DNA from: a virus
Strand: one strand, 5' to 3'
DNA length: 64,000 nt
IMG/VR virus record: IMGVR_UViG_3300028654_000001
Location: 62,001 to 126,000 of that record
This document shows positions 30,177 to 37,212 of this stretch, in pieces. The translations under genes were made by a program, and so were the position numbers. The notes below the pieces were generated by a model. The model was not told the origin of the DNA and made no database searches. It saw only the letters and a list, made by a program, of their open reading frames with translations. How positions within the stretch are numbered: position 1 is the stretch's first letter; each line of letters begins with the position of its first letter.

Positions 30177-30579
30177 CAGGCCCAAGAATCCTTTCAAATC
30201 GAGTCGGCCTCTCCACTGGAGGCCCCTCCTCAACTCGAACCAAGTTGGCTATGGGAAGGTCTTGATACCCCACACTGGCAGGACTCTGATGCTTGTCACA
30301 ATAGTACCAACCTCTAATCCTGGGCCAGTCCAATGGGTAAACTTCAACGTCGGCACTACCACTTCGAACCAAGTCATTCTCGATCAAGGTTCTCAACCAT
30401 GTGCGCCCTAGGTCACCTGCAACCTCAATCGAGGTACTCTGAAACAGAAAACAGAAGTCCTCACACCTTGCTTCAAATAAAGTATGGAACCATGTGGAGA
30501 CTGTGATTCGAGTAGCAAGCTCTCCACAGAAACAACACCGGGGCCCAAACTTACTCAGAAGGTCGACAACATCAGACAT
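30169..30579 (-). CDS. Zinc-site protein with C-terminal RFERIL tag (family B)
   Basis: 136 aa from ATG 30579. LLSKFGPRCCFCGELATRIT and YYCDKHQSP give the zinc site; QDLPIANLVRVEEG precedes VERPTRFERILGPDV. Tandem paralogue of the 29760 gene; the middle has diverged strongly while the ends and tag are kept. Confidence 0.7.
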   Translation of the reverse strand: MSDVVDLLSKFGPRCCFCGELATRITVSTWFHTLFEARCEDFCFLFQSTSIEVAGDLGRTWLRTLIENDLVRSGSADVEVYPLDWPRIRGWYYCDKHQSPASVGYQDLPIANLVRVEEGPPVERPTRFERILGPDV

Positions 30580-30584
30580 GGCTC

Positions 30585-30791
30585 TCAAACCTTCTCTAAT
30601 TGAGGCCTTGGTAAGGCCTTGTCAGCGGTCAGACCTTTCTCGAGGTACATCCTGACGATGGCCCCTAGAGAAATCCGATCTCTTTTGAGTTGACTCATCT
30701 GACGCCTCACCTCTTCAAGGCCTTCCCACATATCATGGTCGAGGTGAACCACTACGTTCCCACCGTCTACCTTCTTCTTACCACGTTTCAT
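30585..30791 (-). CDS. Ribbon-helix-helix protein
   Basis: 68 aa. NVVVHLDHDMWEGLEEVRRQ then ISLGAIVRMYLEKGL, an RHH pattern with a basic N-terminal arm (MKRGKKKVDGG). ATGA overlap with the upstream gene; 5 bp before the tagged gene. Likely regulates this operon. Confidence 0.6.
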   Translation of the reverse strand: MKRGKKKVDGGNVVVHLDHDMWEGLEEVRRQMSQLKRDRISLGAIVRMYLEKGLTADKALPRPQLEKV

Positions 30792-31111
30792 GGATGAGCT
30801 TCACCAGAGTCAGCCTTCTTACCCTTGGGCACTACGGCCACGAAGTAGTATGTAGTCCCTCCACGGCATTGAATCTTGTAACCATCAGCTTTGCCATCCC
30901 CGAGGTCATGAGGGCCGGCTCCATGAGCTTCGAAAACTTCTTTCGCAACCGATGACACCCGATCTTTTTGAATGGTCAGAGCAGCCTCCACTCGAGCCAA
31001 TCGATCCTTCTCAACTCGATACTTTGTGATCAATTCTTCCTTGCTAGCCATACTTACTCCATACACCGATCCGATGCCTCGTACCCCATCAGTACCGTGT
31101 GAATCAGACAT
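30788..31111 (-). CDS. Hypothetical protein with coiled-coil and Gly/aromatic end
   Basis: 107 aa. ELITKYRVEKDRLARVEAAL is a coiled coil; YKIQCRGGTTYYFVAVVPKG is a beta hairpin. First gene of the 31111-28144 operon. Function unknown. Confidence 0.55.
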   Translation of the reverse strand: MSDSHGTDGVRGIGSVYGVSMASKEELITKYRVEKDRLARVEAALTIQKDRVSSVAKEVFEAHGAGPHDLGDGKADGYKIQCRGGTTYYFVAVVPKGKKADSGEAHP

Positions 31112-31470
31112 TGTAGTTCACTGTTCTAATTAGAGTATTGTGACTAATAGAACCTACCAACAATCAGTTGTGTGCAAAACCAGGGCAAAAGACGCGAAGC
31201 GGGTCTAATGCAACGGTCATGCCATTAATGGTTTTCCATTTTCGTAGAATAATTCTCTTAGCCGATCATACTATTGGTTTACGAGGGTCCGGTCCTCAAC
31301 TTGGCTCTTCGGCCGTTGTTTTGATGAAGGGGAGTTAGGGGTGATTGGGCTCTTCGGCCTGGTTTAGGAGAAGGTTGATTGGGGGTTAAACTGACTCTGT
31401 GACCTGATTAGTATTAGGGGGAGGGTTCCTGTTCTTGGTACTATTCCTTCCCCTGTCCCTTGGCTCTCTG
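31112..31470. other. Non-coding stretch upstream of the 31111 operon
   Basis: About 360 bp. Contains the minus-strand promoter region of the 31111 gene (CACAATACT near 31135) and two GGCTCTTCGGCC-type hairpin words (31303, 31349) followed by T-rich sequence. No gene seen on either strand. Confidence 0.4.
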
Positions 31471-31683
31471 TCACTCGTTCTGGAGGATGCGTTGGAACCT
31501 GGTCAGGGGTTGATTCGATTCCAGATGGGGGCAAGGGTCGTAGTTGATGTTACGGCTGTTGGTGAGGCGGAGGAGGCCTTGGAGACCTACCCAGACGCGT
31601 TCACCCTTATCGCAGAGGGTGATGTTCTGGTCTTGGAGGGTGGGTTTGTTGTTCCAGTGGCACTTGTCACATTCGGTGGGCAT
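31471..31683 (-). CDS. Small Cys protein with variant tag RFQRIL (family C)
   Basis: 70 aa. MPTECDKCHWNNKPTLQDQN, then LCDKGERVWVGLQGLLRL and DPCPHLES align with the N-terminal 60 residues of the 42372 product. Ends PLTRFQRILQNE, a variant tag. A zinc site of four Cys and one His is likely. Last gene of the long minus-strand set above it. Confidence 0.65.
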   Translation of the reverse strand: MPTECDKCHWNNKPTLQDQNITLCDKGERVWVGLQGLLRLTNSRNINYDPCPHLESNQPLTRFQRILQNE

Positions 31684-31702
31684 GGTTGTGGGTCTTTAGG
31701 TT

Positions 31703-31804
31703 TCAGATGACTGGGTCCCGTTCGAATCTTGATGGGCGGTCTTGGTCTATCTCTTCCTCTAGGGGGAGTTGGTCAGGCACTGAGACAGTGTGGGGTAGGT
31801 TCAC
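31703..31804 (-). CDS. 33-aa peptide ending in RPSRFERDPVI tag
   Basis: GTG at 31804, stop at 31703. The peptide is MNLPHTVSVPDQLPLEEEID followed by QDRPSRFERDPVI, so it is little more than an acidic lead and the shared tag in its RFERxxVI form. It overlaps a 32-codon frame (31773-31871) in another frame; joined by a single-base shift they would make one 60-residue protein. Either a very short tagged gene or a frameshifted one. Confidence 0.5.
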   Translation of the reverse strand: MNLPHTVSVPDQLPLEEEIDQDRPSRFERDPVI

Positions 31805-31871
31805 GAGCTAGGGGGTCACGACCTTTGACAATGAAGACTTGGTCGCTATCTTCTATTTCGAGGGTGGGCAT
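31773..31871 (-). CDS. Short frame overlapping the 33-aa tagged peptide
   Basis: 32 aa, MPTLEIEDSDQVFIVKGRDP and on; its start resembles the 37650 product (MPTLELTENEARVFV). It overlaps the upstream gene by 19 bp. Could be the front of a frameshifted tagged gene. Confidence 0.35.
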   Translation of the reverse strand: MPTLEIEDSDQVFIVKGRDPLAREPTPHCLSA

Positions 31872-32203
31872 ACGGGGTCAGGTTTCAAGCAACCCAAGTT
31901 GAAGTTCTCTGGGTAGTCTTTGTAGAGTTGTTCCCATTCCTGGTGATGGCCGCAGGCAGGGGTACAGCGTTTGATGTTTTGAATTGGGTGTTTGGCACAT
32001 CGGGGGCAGGTGACATAGTTATGAAGCCAATCTGGGTTGGATTTGAAGGCCCACTTCGTGTAGGCATACCGGAGCTTTGGGAAGCGGCCAAGGGGCATCC
32101 AGACGAGGACATAGAAGGTGATGCAGCACCAAGGGAAGCCAGAGCATCGGCCGTGTCGGATGTCTAGGGAGAGCATCCTCAGCGTGTAGGGGATTGGCTT
32201 CAT
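31853..32203 (-). CDS. Phage-type hypothetical protein with membrane segment and Cys/His site
   Basis: 116 aa from ATG 32203. MLSLDIRHGRCSGFPWCCIT, FYVLVWMPLGRF, then NYVTCPRCAKH and CTPACGHHQEW. The RxGRCSGFPWCC start followed by a hydrophobic stretch and a CxxC/CxxxC-HH site occurs in uncharacterised phage proteins. ATGA overlap with the upstream membrane protein gene. A longer frame starting TTG inside the solitary CRISPR repeat is unlikely. Confidence 0.6.
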   Translation of the reverse strand: MKPIPYTLRMLSLDIRHGRCSGFPWCCITFYVLVWMPLGRFPKLRYAYTKWAFKSNPDWLHNYVTCPRCAKHPIQNIKRCTPACGHHQEWEQLYKDYPENFNLGCLKPDPVCPPSK

Positions 32204-32403
32204 AGGCTTGACATCTTGTTCTTTCTTGTAGGCCCGGGGGCACAGAAGACGTAGACGACCATCATTATTACTTGGGTCTTCCAGGTGTAGTTCCCGAGGG
32301 GTAGTATTACGGTAAGCGACTCCAATAGTCCGAAGGCGAGGGTACCGATCCAGAACTTTCGATTCCTTTTGAGTTCTTGGAGTATGTGTAGGTACGGGTT
32401 CAA
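32200..32403 (-). CDS. Small membrane protein
   Basis: 67 aa, TTG start at 32403. FWIGTLAFGLLESLTVILPL and VIMMVVYVFCAPG are two transmembrane helices. Begins 12 bp downstream (minus strand) of the solitary CRISPR-type repeat and couples to the next gene by ATGA. Start codon uncertain. Confidence 0.5.
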   Translation of the reverse strand: MNPYLHILQELKRNRKFWIGTLAFGLLESLTVILPLGNYTWKTQVIMMVVYVFCAPGPTRKNKMSSL

Positions 32404-32415
32404 GTGATAGTTTTC

Positions 32416-32451
32416 GTTTCAATGAACGGGAAGATCCTATGCGCTTCCCAG
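32416..32451 (-). repeat. Solitary CRISPR-type repeat 1
   Basis: 36 bp on the minus strand: CTGGGAAGCGCAT then AGGATCTTCCC and GTTCATTGAAAC. Same length and same 3' handle as the array repeats, but a different stem (GGGAAG / CTTCCC). No second repeat beside it. It lies in the gap between two minus-strand genes, in the sense orientation of that transcript. Confidence 0.75.
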
Positions 32452-32455
32452 TGAT

Positions 32456-32545
32456 TTAGTTAGTCAATTGAGAGTCAATGAGGTTCTTTCCACAGTTGGG
32501 GCATTTGGGGTGGGCTGTATTGGAGCAGCTCTGGCGGGTATGCAC
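32456..32545 (-). CDS. 29-aa zinc-knuckle peptide
   Basis: GTG at 32545. Encodes MHTRQSCSNTAHPKCPNCGK and NLIDSQLTN; C-x6-C-x2-C with a His is a zinc-knuckle-like pattern. It ends 5 bp before the solitary repeat. Small size, moderate support. Confidence 0.4.
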   Translation of the reverse strand: MHTRQSCSNTAHPKCPNCGKNLIDSQLTN

Positions 32546-32558
32546 GGGGTCAGACCTT

Positions 32559-32789
32559 CTATCGTAGGTGGGAGAGCAGCATCCAGGAGAGCGCGAGGGC
32601 AAGGGTGAGGGTAACTGACCAGGTGAGGTAGTGGGGGCGTCTACAGTCCACCCAGAAGCCTTTGCAGGTGTACCCGAGGGACAGGTCTCCGGTTCCGACC
32701 CGGTGGGCACCACAGAGGGTCTTACCACATTGGACACAGGGGAGTGTTCCATCCGTGGAGCCGCAGACGGCACACGGTTTAGACTTCAA
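32559..32789 (-). CDS. Zinc-site membrane protein
   Basis: 76 aa, TTG start in a TTGA overlap with the upstream gene. CAVCGSTDGTLPCVQCGKTL then CGAHRVGTG is a double CxxC/CxxH zinc fold, and LTWSVTLTLALALSWMLLSH is a C-terminal membrane anchor. Function unknown. Confidence 0.6.
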   Translation of the reverse strand: MKSKPCAVCGSTDGTLPCVQCGKTLCGAHRVGTGDLSLGYTCKGFWVDCRRPHYLTWSVTLTLALALSWMLLSHLR

Positions 32790-32899
32790 GGGGTGACCAT
32801 TGGTTTGGATAGGTTTAGAAACTCTTCTCGGGTGGGTTCGATCTTGATGACGGTTTCCATCGATTTCTGGAAGCCACCTCTATACTGTCGTAGTTTCAT
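32786..32899 (-). CDS. Short phage-type protein
   Basis: 37 aa from ATG 32899: MKLRQYRGGFQKSMETVIKI then EPTREEFLNLSKPMVTP. The MxxRxYRGGxxxSMxTV start recurs in small phage proteins of unknown function. Coupled to the next gene by a TTGA overlap. Confidence 0.5.
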   Translation of the reverse strand: MKLRQYRGGFQKSMETVIKIEPTREEFLNLSKPMVTP

Positions 32900-32913
32900 T
32901 GGGTGTCCTTTTG

Positions 32914-33118
32914 CTAGCAGAACTGGGAAAGGCACGGTTTGATACCGAGCTCTTTGTGAAGGCGGACGGGGACACCTGTTCCATCGCATCCGGGGCAGGT
33001 CTTGGAGCCACCATCTGGGGGTGAAGACGTATTCGTTGGTAGTCAGGTCACGGGAGAAGGAGCCCGTGGGGACAGATCCAAGGCAGTCATCGCAGAGTGG
33101 GCATTCAGGGTGTGGCAT
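32914..33118 (-). pseudogene. Zinc-ribbon protein interrupted by a frameshift
   Basis: ATG 33118 gives MPHPECPLCDDCLGSVPTGS and TTNEYVFTP. At the run of five C (minus strand; 33017-33021) the frame breaks. With one C fewer it continues PDGGSKTCPGCDGTGVPVRL and stops at 32914 after CLSQFC. The joined product would have two CxxC pairs as in DnaJ-type zinc ribbons. Homopolymer sequencing error, true mutation or slippage are all possible. Confidence 0.55.
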
Positions 33119-33342
33119 CAGGGTGAGCGATTCAGGTGCAAGCTGTTGTAGGAGCCGTCTGGGTTGACCGTCCATCGAGCTCCATGTTTACCGAGGTGAG
33201 GGCCTTCATGGCCTCTTGGTAGGTCGCACGGATCCATGTAGTGGACTTCCATGCATCTCGGGTGGTGCTGACAGCATATGAGGCAGAAGCCTGTATCATA
33301 CTCGTCTCGGCATTCCAGTTCTGGGTGGACAGGGCACTTCAT
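33118..33342 (-). CDS. Small Cys/His-rich protein
   Basis: 74 aa. MKCPVHPELECRDE, FCLICCQHHPRC and DPCDLPRGHEGPHLGKHGAR; the latter is the CDLPxGHxGPH pattern of small phage zinc proteins. Starts 4 bp after the upstream stop. A degenerate copy of its start region lies at 34160-34200. Confidence 0.6.
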   Translation of the reverse strand: MKCPVHPELECRDEYDTGFCLICCQHHPRCMEVHYMDPCDLPRGHEGPHLGKHGARWTVNPDGSYNSLHLNRSP

Positions 33343-33345
33343 GAT

Positions 33346-34143
33346 TTAGGCCAATCTGACAGCGAGAGAGGAGGATCCATCGGTGTCTTGTTGATCCCCG
33401 AACTGTTCTAGCTCTACTGATCCTTTGGGGACCTTGGGCTTATAGGTTCTGGGGGTGAGGGACTTTCGGAAGTGTCCTTCCTTTTTGTCCAGGTAGATCA
33501 GGGTATCGTCTCCTTGGGAGCAGACCAGCAGGTCATATTTGAGGGCTAGTTGGGCGATGGTTTTGGCATCGACGTCGATGGCTTGGCCGTCCATCCAACC
33601 CTCTTTGGCTAAGTCTTTGTCGATGTCGGTGGACTTTTTCCAGTTGATGATTCGGAAGACGGGTTGTTTTTTCGGTGTAGGGGCTGCCTTGATGATTTCG
33701 ACGGGTTTTTGAGGTAGTGGCACGGTATAGCTTGGGGTATCATCCATTGGGTTAACCTCATCGAGCAGGTCATCTGGTTCATCAGCGATGGCATTTGAGG
33801 AAGCGAGCCAGAGGTTGGGGTCCCAGGGGAAGTCACCGTTGAGGTGGCCGATCCATTCCTCTTTGGTGGCCATGCGCCATTGGCCCCTGAGTTCTTCCCC
33901 AGTGGAAGACTTGATTAGTTTCCCTCTCCAGATGTAGACGCCCTGGACGAGCGTACTGAGGTCTTTATCGAGGGAGGTATCGAGGGTACCGAGATCTTCT
34001 AAGTAATCTAGGGCAGGGCCAATATGGTCAAGGACGAGGCATCTTTGGTCTTGGACTACAACGAGGGCACGGTCTTTTGGGCAGGTGCCTTCTGGTTTGT
34101 AGACTCCACCTCTACTTTGTTCTACGCTTTGGATGGGAGTCAT
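33346..34143 (-). CDS. Hypothetical protein
   Basis: 265 aa from ATG 34143 (a TTG inside the solitary repeat would add 29 residues of unrelated-looking sequence). Acidic middle (LDEVNPMDDTPSYTVPLPQK) and a C-terminal half with alternating beta strands (FRIINWKKSTDIDKDLAKEG, YDLLVCSQGDDTLIYLDKKE). No family recognised. It follows the solitary repeat 2 on the same strand. Confidence 0.6.
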   Translation of the reverse strand: MTPIQSVEQSRGGVYKPEGTCPKDRALVVVQDQRCLVLDHIGPALDYLEDLGTLDTSLDKDLSTLVQGVYIWRGKLIKSSTGEELRGQWRMATKEEWIGHLNGDFPWDPNLWLASSNAIADEPDDLLDEVNPMDDTPSYTVPLPQKPVEIIKAAPTPKKQPVFRIINWKKSTDIDKDLAKEGWMDGQAIDVDAKTIAQLALKYDLLVCSQGDDTLIYLDKKEGHFRKSLTPRTYKPKVPKGSVELEQFGDQQDTDGSSSLAVRLA

Positions 34144-34223
34144 AGGCTGATTCCGAGTTCCTGATGTAAGCGGACTAGGCACTTCATGATTTTCATGCCA
34201 ATTGGACAGCGAGGGCAGGGCCT
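34144..34223 (-). pseudogene. Degenerate copy of the 33340 gene junction
   Basis: The minus strand around 34165-34222 repeats the junction at 33330-33375: end of one gene (CCTCGCTGTC), a short gap, then ATGAAGTGCC. Here the second gene would stop after about 16-19 codons. The copy is cut off exactly at the solitary repeat. Confidence 0.4.
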
Positions 34224-34259
34224 GTTTCAATGAACGGGAAGGTCCTATGCGCTTCCCAG
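34224..34259 (-). repeat. Solitary CRISPR-type repeat 2
   Basis: 36 bp, differs from solitary repeat 1 at one base in the loop (AGGACC for AGGATC on the minus strand). Sense orientation relative to the downstream 33346 gene. Upstream of both solitary repeats lies the same short coding end, AACCTCATTGACTC (NLIDS). Confidence 0.75.
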
Positions 34260-34463
34260 TAATTTATCAATACTGGATAGACACTTATGAGTCAATGAGG
34301 TTATTCTCGGTGTACTTGCTTAGGTGTCCTACCGATATGCCAAGTCCTACATGGTTTTCATCAATGCTCTTCGTGAATGTTTGGGTTTAGGGCCAATTCC
34401 AGGTACAAAGGTTGAGGTAGAGGATCTCGAGTGGGACGCTTGGCCAGGGGGTGTTTGAGTGAT
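34260..34463. other. Intergenic stretch with a start-less coding remnant
   Basis: The minus strand encodes ...SIDENHVGLGISVGHLSKYT then ENNLIDS and a stop at about 34285, with no usable start codon upstream. It looks like a gene tail left by rearrangement next to the solitary repeat. Confidence 0.35.
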
Positions 34464-34501
34464 TTTGGTGAGAACCCAAAAGATGGTATGTATCATTAGG
34501 C
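34464..34501 (+). promoter_or_regulatory. Recurrent leaderless promoter, variant
   Basis: TTGGTGAGAACC, GGTATG, -10 TATCAT, TAGGC, ATG at 34502. Confidence 0.55.
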
Positions 34502-34768
34502 ATGGACATCCCAAACTTCGATGCAATGACTCCAGATGAGCTACGGGCCTTTTGGTCAAAGTGGCATGTGACCACCAAGAGGAATGCTGTTGAATTCACA
34601 GGTGACCGAGTGGATGCTCGTCAGATAATGGAGACTTTGGCTTGTTATGCCATCAACAAGTCTTGTGCCATGCGGCTTCGACTTGAGGGCAGGATAGCGA
34701 CCGCCTCTGGGTACGAGGCTGACTGTGAGCTTGCCTACAATCGACTTCCTGTCGACGTCCGGTGGTAG
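34502..34768 (+). CDS. Hypothetical helical protein, leaderless
   Basis: 88 aa. MTPDELRAFWSKWHVTTKRN, then METLACYAINKSCAMRLRLE. All-helical with a conserved-looking LACYAxNKxxAM core as seen in uncharacterised phage proteins. Converges on the minus-strand operon. Function unknown. Confidence 0.6.
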   Translation: MDIPNFDAMTPDELRAFWSKWHVTTKRNAVEFTGDRVDARQIMETLACYAINKSCAMRLRLEGRIATASGYEADCELAYNRLPVDVRW

Positions 34769-35530
34769 TCAGTCTTCATCCTCGATGGAGTCAGGTTCGA
34801 AGGTAGCTGGATCGATGTCACTATCGGCCAGGGACTCGAGCTCCTCGAATAGTTCATCGCTGAGTACTTTGCGGGCGAAGCCTTTGAAGCGTTTGAGCTT
34901 AATTTCATAGGATGTGTTGTCTTGGTCGGCTTCTTGTCTACGGAGTTGACCGAGGGTGACTTGGATACCTTGGGACTCTTGTTTGAGGGCTTCAACTTGA
35001 GCTTCTAGCTTTCGATAGGCCAATGGGTCCATGTACTTATGGTACTTGATCACATCGGCTTTGGCCTTACCTAGTTTAAGTTTGGCTGAACGGAGGGCTT
35101 CATCCACCTCATGCTTGTGGAGCATCAATCGAGCCCGGTCACGTTCTAGTGGGTCATTGGCGTGTTTGAGGAGGGTAGCTTGTTGGGCCTCTTTGAGCTT
35201 CTGGTTTTGGGCCCGTTCTTGTTTCTCCTCCCTCATCTTACGACCTATTGATTGAGTCCAACGACCGGTTCCAACCTCTAGGGAGACACGGACAGTCAAG
35301 CCTGCGATACCCAGGGCTTGGGAAACGGCATCCTTTTCGAAGGGAGATCTGAGCTTTGGTAGTTGGAAATCCGATCCTTTGTGGGCATGAACGAGCATTG
35401 CTGTAGGGCGATTAGCGAACAAGACGATACGAACTGGGTTCTCTTCAGTGGGCATGTATCTGACTTTCTCTGTTAACCCGTCCCAATCTGGACGGGTTTG
35501 TTCTTTGGGGTTGTGCGTTTTATACCTCAC
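34769..35530 (-). CDS. Coiled-coil protein
   Basis: 253 aa. Globular N-terminal ~90 residues (PVRIVLFANRPTAMLVHAHK), then a long charged coiled coil (REEKQERAQNQKLKEAQQAT to QVTLGQLRRQEADQD) and an acidic tail. Overlaps the upstream gene by 11 bp. Function unknown. Confidence 0.6.
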   Translation of the reverse strand: MRYKTHNPKEQTRPDWDGLTEKVRYMPTEENPVRIVLFANRPTAMLVHAHKGSDFQLPKLRSPFEKDAVSQALGIAGLTVRVSLEVGTGRWTQSIGRKMREEKQERAQNQKLKEAQQATLLKHANDPLERDRARLMLHKHEVDEALRSAKLKLGKAKADVIKYHKYMDPLAYRKLEAQVEALKQESQGIQVTLGQLRRQEADQDNTSYEIKLKRFKGFARKVLSDELFEELESLADSDIDPATFEPDSIEDED

Positions 35531-36230
35531 TCATCCATAGTTGGTCCAATCGTTGGATCTCCTTACGGATGAGGGTGATGTTCTCATCGATGTTGGTCTT
35601 GAGATACTTGAGTTGGATTGTCCTACGTCTCTCCCACCAAGAGTCTACCTCGTCGGGGTTCTTTGGCTTCTGACCCAAAGACTTGACTTCTTCGATCAGT
35701 TCTTTGAGGGACTCTTCTTTGAAGAGTAGGGTTTCCGAAGCCGACAGGATCCGGTGGTCCACAGCTGTGGGACCTATCCTCAGACCCCACTCGTCGACGG
35801 CCCAATGGCGTTGATCCTTGTCAAGGGAGGCCTCTTGCTCCTCTGTGACCACCAGGACCGGTGTTTCGAAGGGTTCACAATCATAGTTGTAATAGGGCGT
35901 GGGCTGAGGGAATGTGACTACCACTTTGTAGTCACCATCAGTCTCGTCTGTCTTCATCTCAGTGAGACGGTCACCAACCTTAATGGCCATCCATCGAATG
36001 ACACTGTAGAGGTAGTCCCGTTCGAACCCACCCATTCCTGACTGATAGTCGAACCCGATCGAGGTTGGGCAACCAAAGACCTCATCAGTTAGGAGCCCGC
36101 TCGATCCACGCCACTTGTCGGGTTCCTTGCAGATGATCACTGGCCACCGGCGGTAGTTCTGCTCTATGAACTTGAAGAACTTGACTCTGAGCTTTTGGGA
36201 CTTGATGGGAATGGATATAGTGTAGCCCAT
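35520..36230 (-). CDS. Hypothetical protein
   Basis: 236 aa. N-terminal MGYTISIPIKSQKLRVKFFK, a middle with YYNYDCEPFETPVLVV, and a C-terminal coiled coil. Probably a partner of the 34769 product, as both end in coiled coils and overlap by 11 bp. No family recognised. Confidence 0.6.
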   Translation of the reverse strand: MGYTISIPIKSQKLRVKFFKFIEQNYRRWPVIICKEPDKWRGSSGLLTDEVFGCPTSIGFDYQSGMGGFERDYLYSVIRWMAIKVGDRLTEMKTDETDGDYKVVVTFPQPTPYYNYDCEPFETPVLVVTEEQEASLDKDQRHWAVDEWGLRIGPTAVDHRILSASETLLFKEESLKELIEEVKSLGQKPKNPDEVDSWWERRRTIQLKYLKTNIDENITLIRKEIQRLDQLWMSEV

Positions 36231-36237
36231 GATGTGA

Positions 36238-36418
36238 TTACCGCTTCAAGAGGAGTCGAGCCAAGTCTGAGAGTGAGATACTGAGTTTTTTGGCTTCGTC
36301 TTCGAGTTCTTGTCGTTGCTGGTGTAATTCTGACTACGAGGGTGTAGTTCCGAGCTTCACCATCGGGGAGGAAGGGGCGCCCTCGATGCTTCGTTCTTGG
36401 CTTGGGTGCTGGGGTCAT
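36238..36418 (-). pseudogene. Ribbon-helix-helix protein interrupted by a frameshift
   Basis: ATG 36418 in an ATGA overlap. MTPAPKPRTKHRGRPFLPDG, ARNYTLVVRIT is the usual RGRP...LVVRI start of an RHH protein. One frame over, the sequence continues QQRQELEDEAKKLSISLSDL and ARLLLKR before a stop at 36238, which is exactly the missing helix-helix part. The shift is at about 36320-36330. The frame as it stands runs on into noise. Confidence 0.6.
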
Positions 36419-36672
36419 CGAGCTTCTTTGAGTTCTTTGATCTTGGTGACGACGTTAGTATAGCGTCGTTGTAGCTCTAACATGTCATTCCAGGCGTCTT
36501 GATTGGCTTGTTCGTTACCGAGGTCATCGAGGGATTGAAGGGCAGCGATACCTGCGTGGAGTTCGTCTCTATACTGTCTCAGGGCATGTAGGTCTTCACT
36601 GGTTGGGACTTCGAGTTTGAGGGCACGTTGACCGTCACCGAGTCTTCGAGTGGTGACTGAGGAGTACTTCAT
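36415..36672 (-). CDS. Helical coiled-coil protein
   Basis: 85 aa: DLHALRQYRDELHAGIAALQ, then WNDMLELQRRYTNVVTKIKE. ATGA-coupled on both sides. Function unknown. Confidence 0.6.
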   Translation of the reverse strand: MKYSSVTTRRLGDGQRALKLEVPTSEDLHALRQYRDELHAGIAALQSLDDLGNEQANQDAWNDMLELQRRYTNVVTKIKELKEAR

Positions 36673-37205
36673 GTAGGTAACTTGAGGGTCTGTAAGAGTT
36701 CTCTGAGACGGTTTGCTGATAGATGACCGATATGTAGATCGAACACTGGTACAGGGTAACTGGATACTCGTCTGATGTATTTTCTGAACTCTGGGAACTC
36801 ATTACAGAGGTCAGCTTCGATCTGTATCGCTTCGGAAACACACTGTATTTTAGCGGCCTTCTGTTCGTGCATCTTTTTGGCCCCTTGATTCTGTAGCAGA
36901 ATCTCATCGTAGAGATCCTCGGTGAAGGTGGGGCTTAATTCACTCAGGAGGGATCCACGGTACAGTACTTCGTAGGGTTCCACTGTGATGGTAGAGATAT
37001 TAGCAAGGAGGGTGCCTTTGGAGGAGGAATCTTCTCCTAATGAGACAGCTACATAGTTTTCTGAGCACTCTTCGATGACCAGGAGGACTCGATAATAGTC
37101 TTCGGAGATAGCTGACTTGATGCCAGCCTCTGTGAACCTTGGTTGGAGGGCAGTTAGAATACTACGGGCTCGAGTGTCTAGTTCAGGGTTGCTGTACTTG
37201 GTCAT
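36669..37205 (-). CDS. Hypothetical protein
   Basis: 178 aa, alpha/beta N-terminal half (YYRVLLVIEECSENYVAVSL), helical C-terminal half. ATGA-coupled to the 36415 gene. No domain recognised. Confidence 0.6.
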   Translation of the reverse strand: MTKYSNPELDTRARSILTALQPRFTEAGIKSAISEDYYRVLLVIEECSENYVAVSLGEDSSSKGTLLANISTITVEPYEVLYRGSLLSELSPTFTEDLYDEILLQNQGAKKMHEQKAAKIQCVSEAIQIEADLCNEFPEFRKYIRRVSSYPVPVFDLHIGHLSANRLRELLQTLKLPT

Positions 37206-37212
37206 AGGTTAG

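Noticed and set aside
31435-31710. Plus-strand frame of 91 codons, hydrophobic
   Set aside because: Antisense of the clear 31471 gene, which has a Cys pattern and homologue at 42372.
32416-32422. TTG start codons inside the solitary repeats for the 31853 and 33346 frames
   Set aside because: The extra N-terminal residues would be repeat-encoded or fall in the wrong frame of the membrane gene; ATG starts downstream fit overlaps better.
32456-32773. Minus-strand frame of 105 codons
   Set aside because: Most of it is out of frame with the credible zinc-membrane gene 32559-32789; only the last 29 codons (from GTG 32545) look real.
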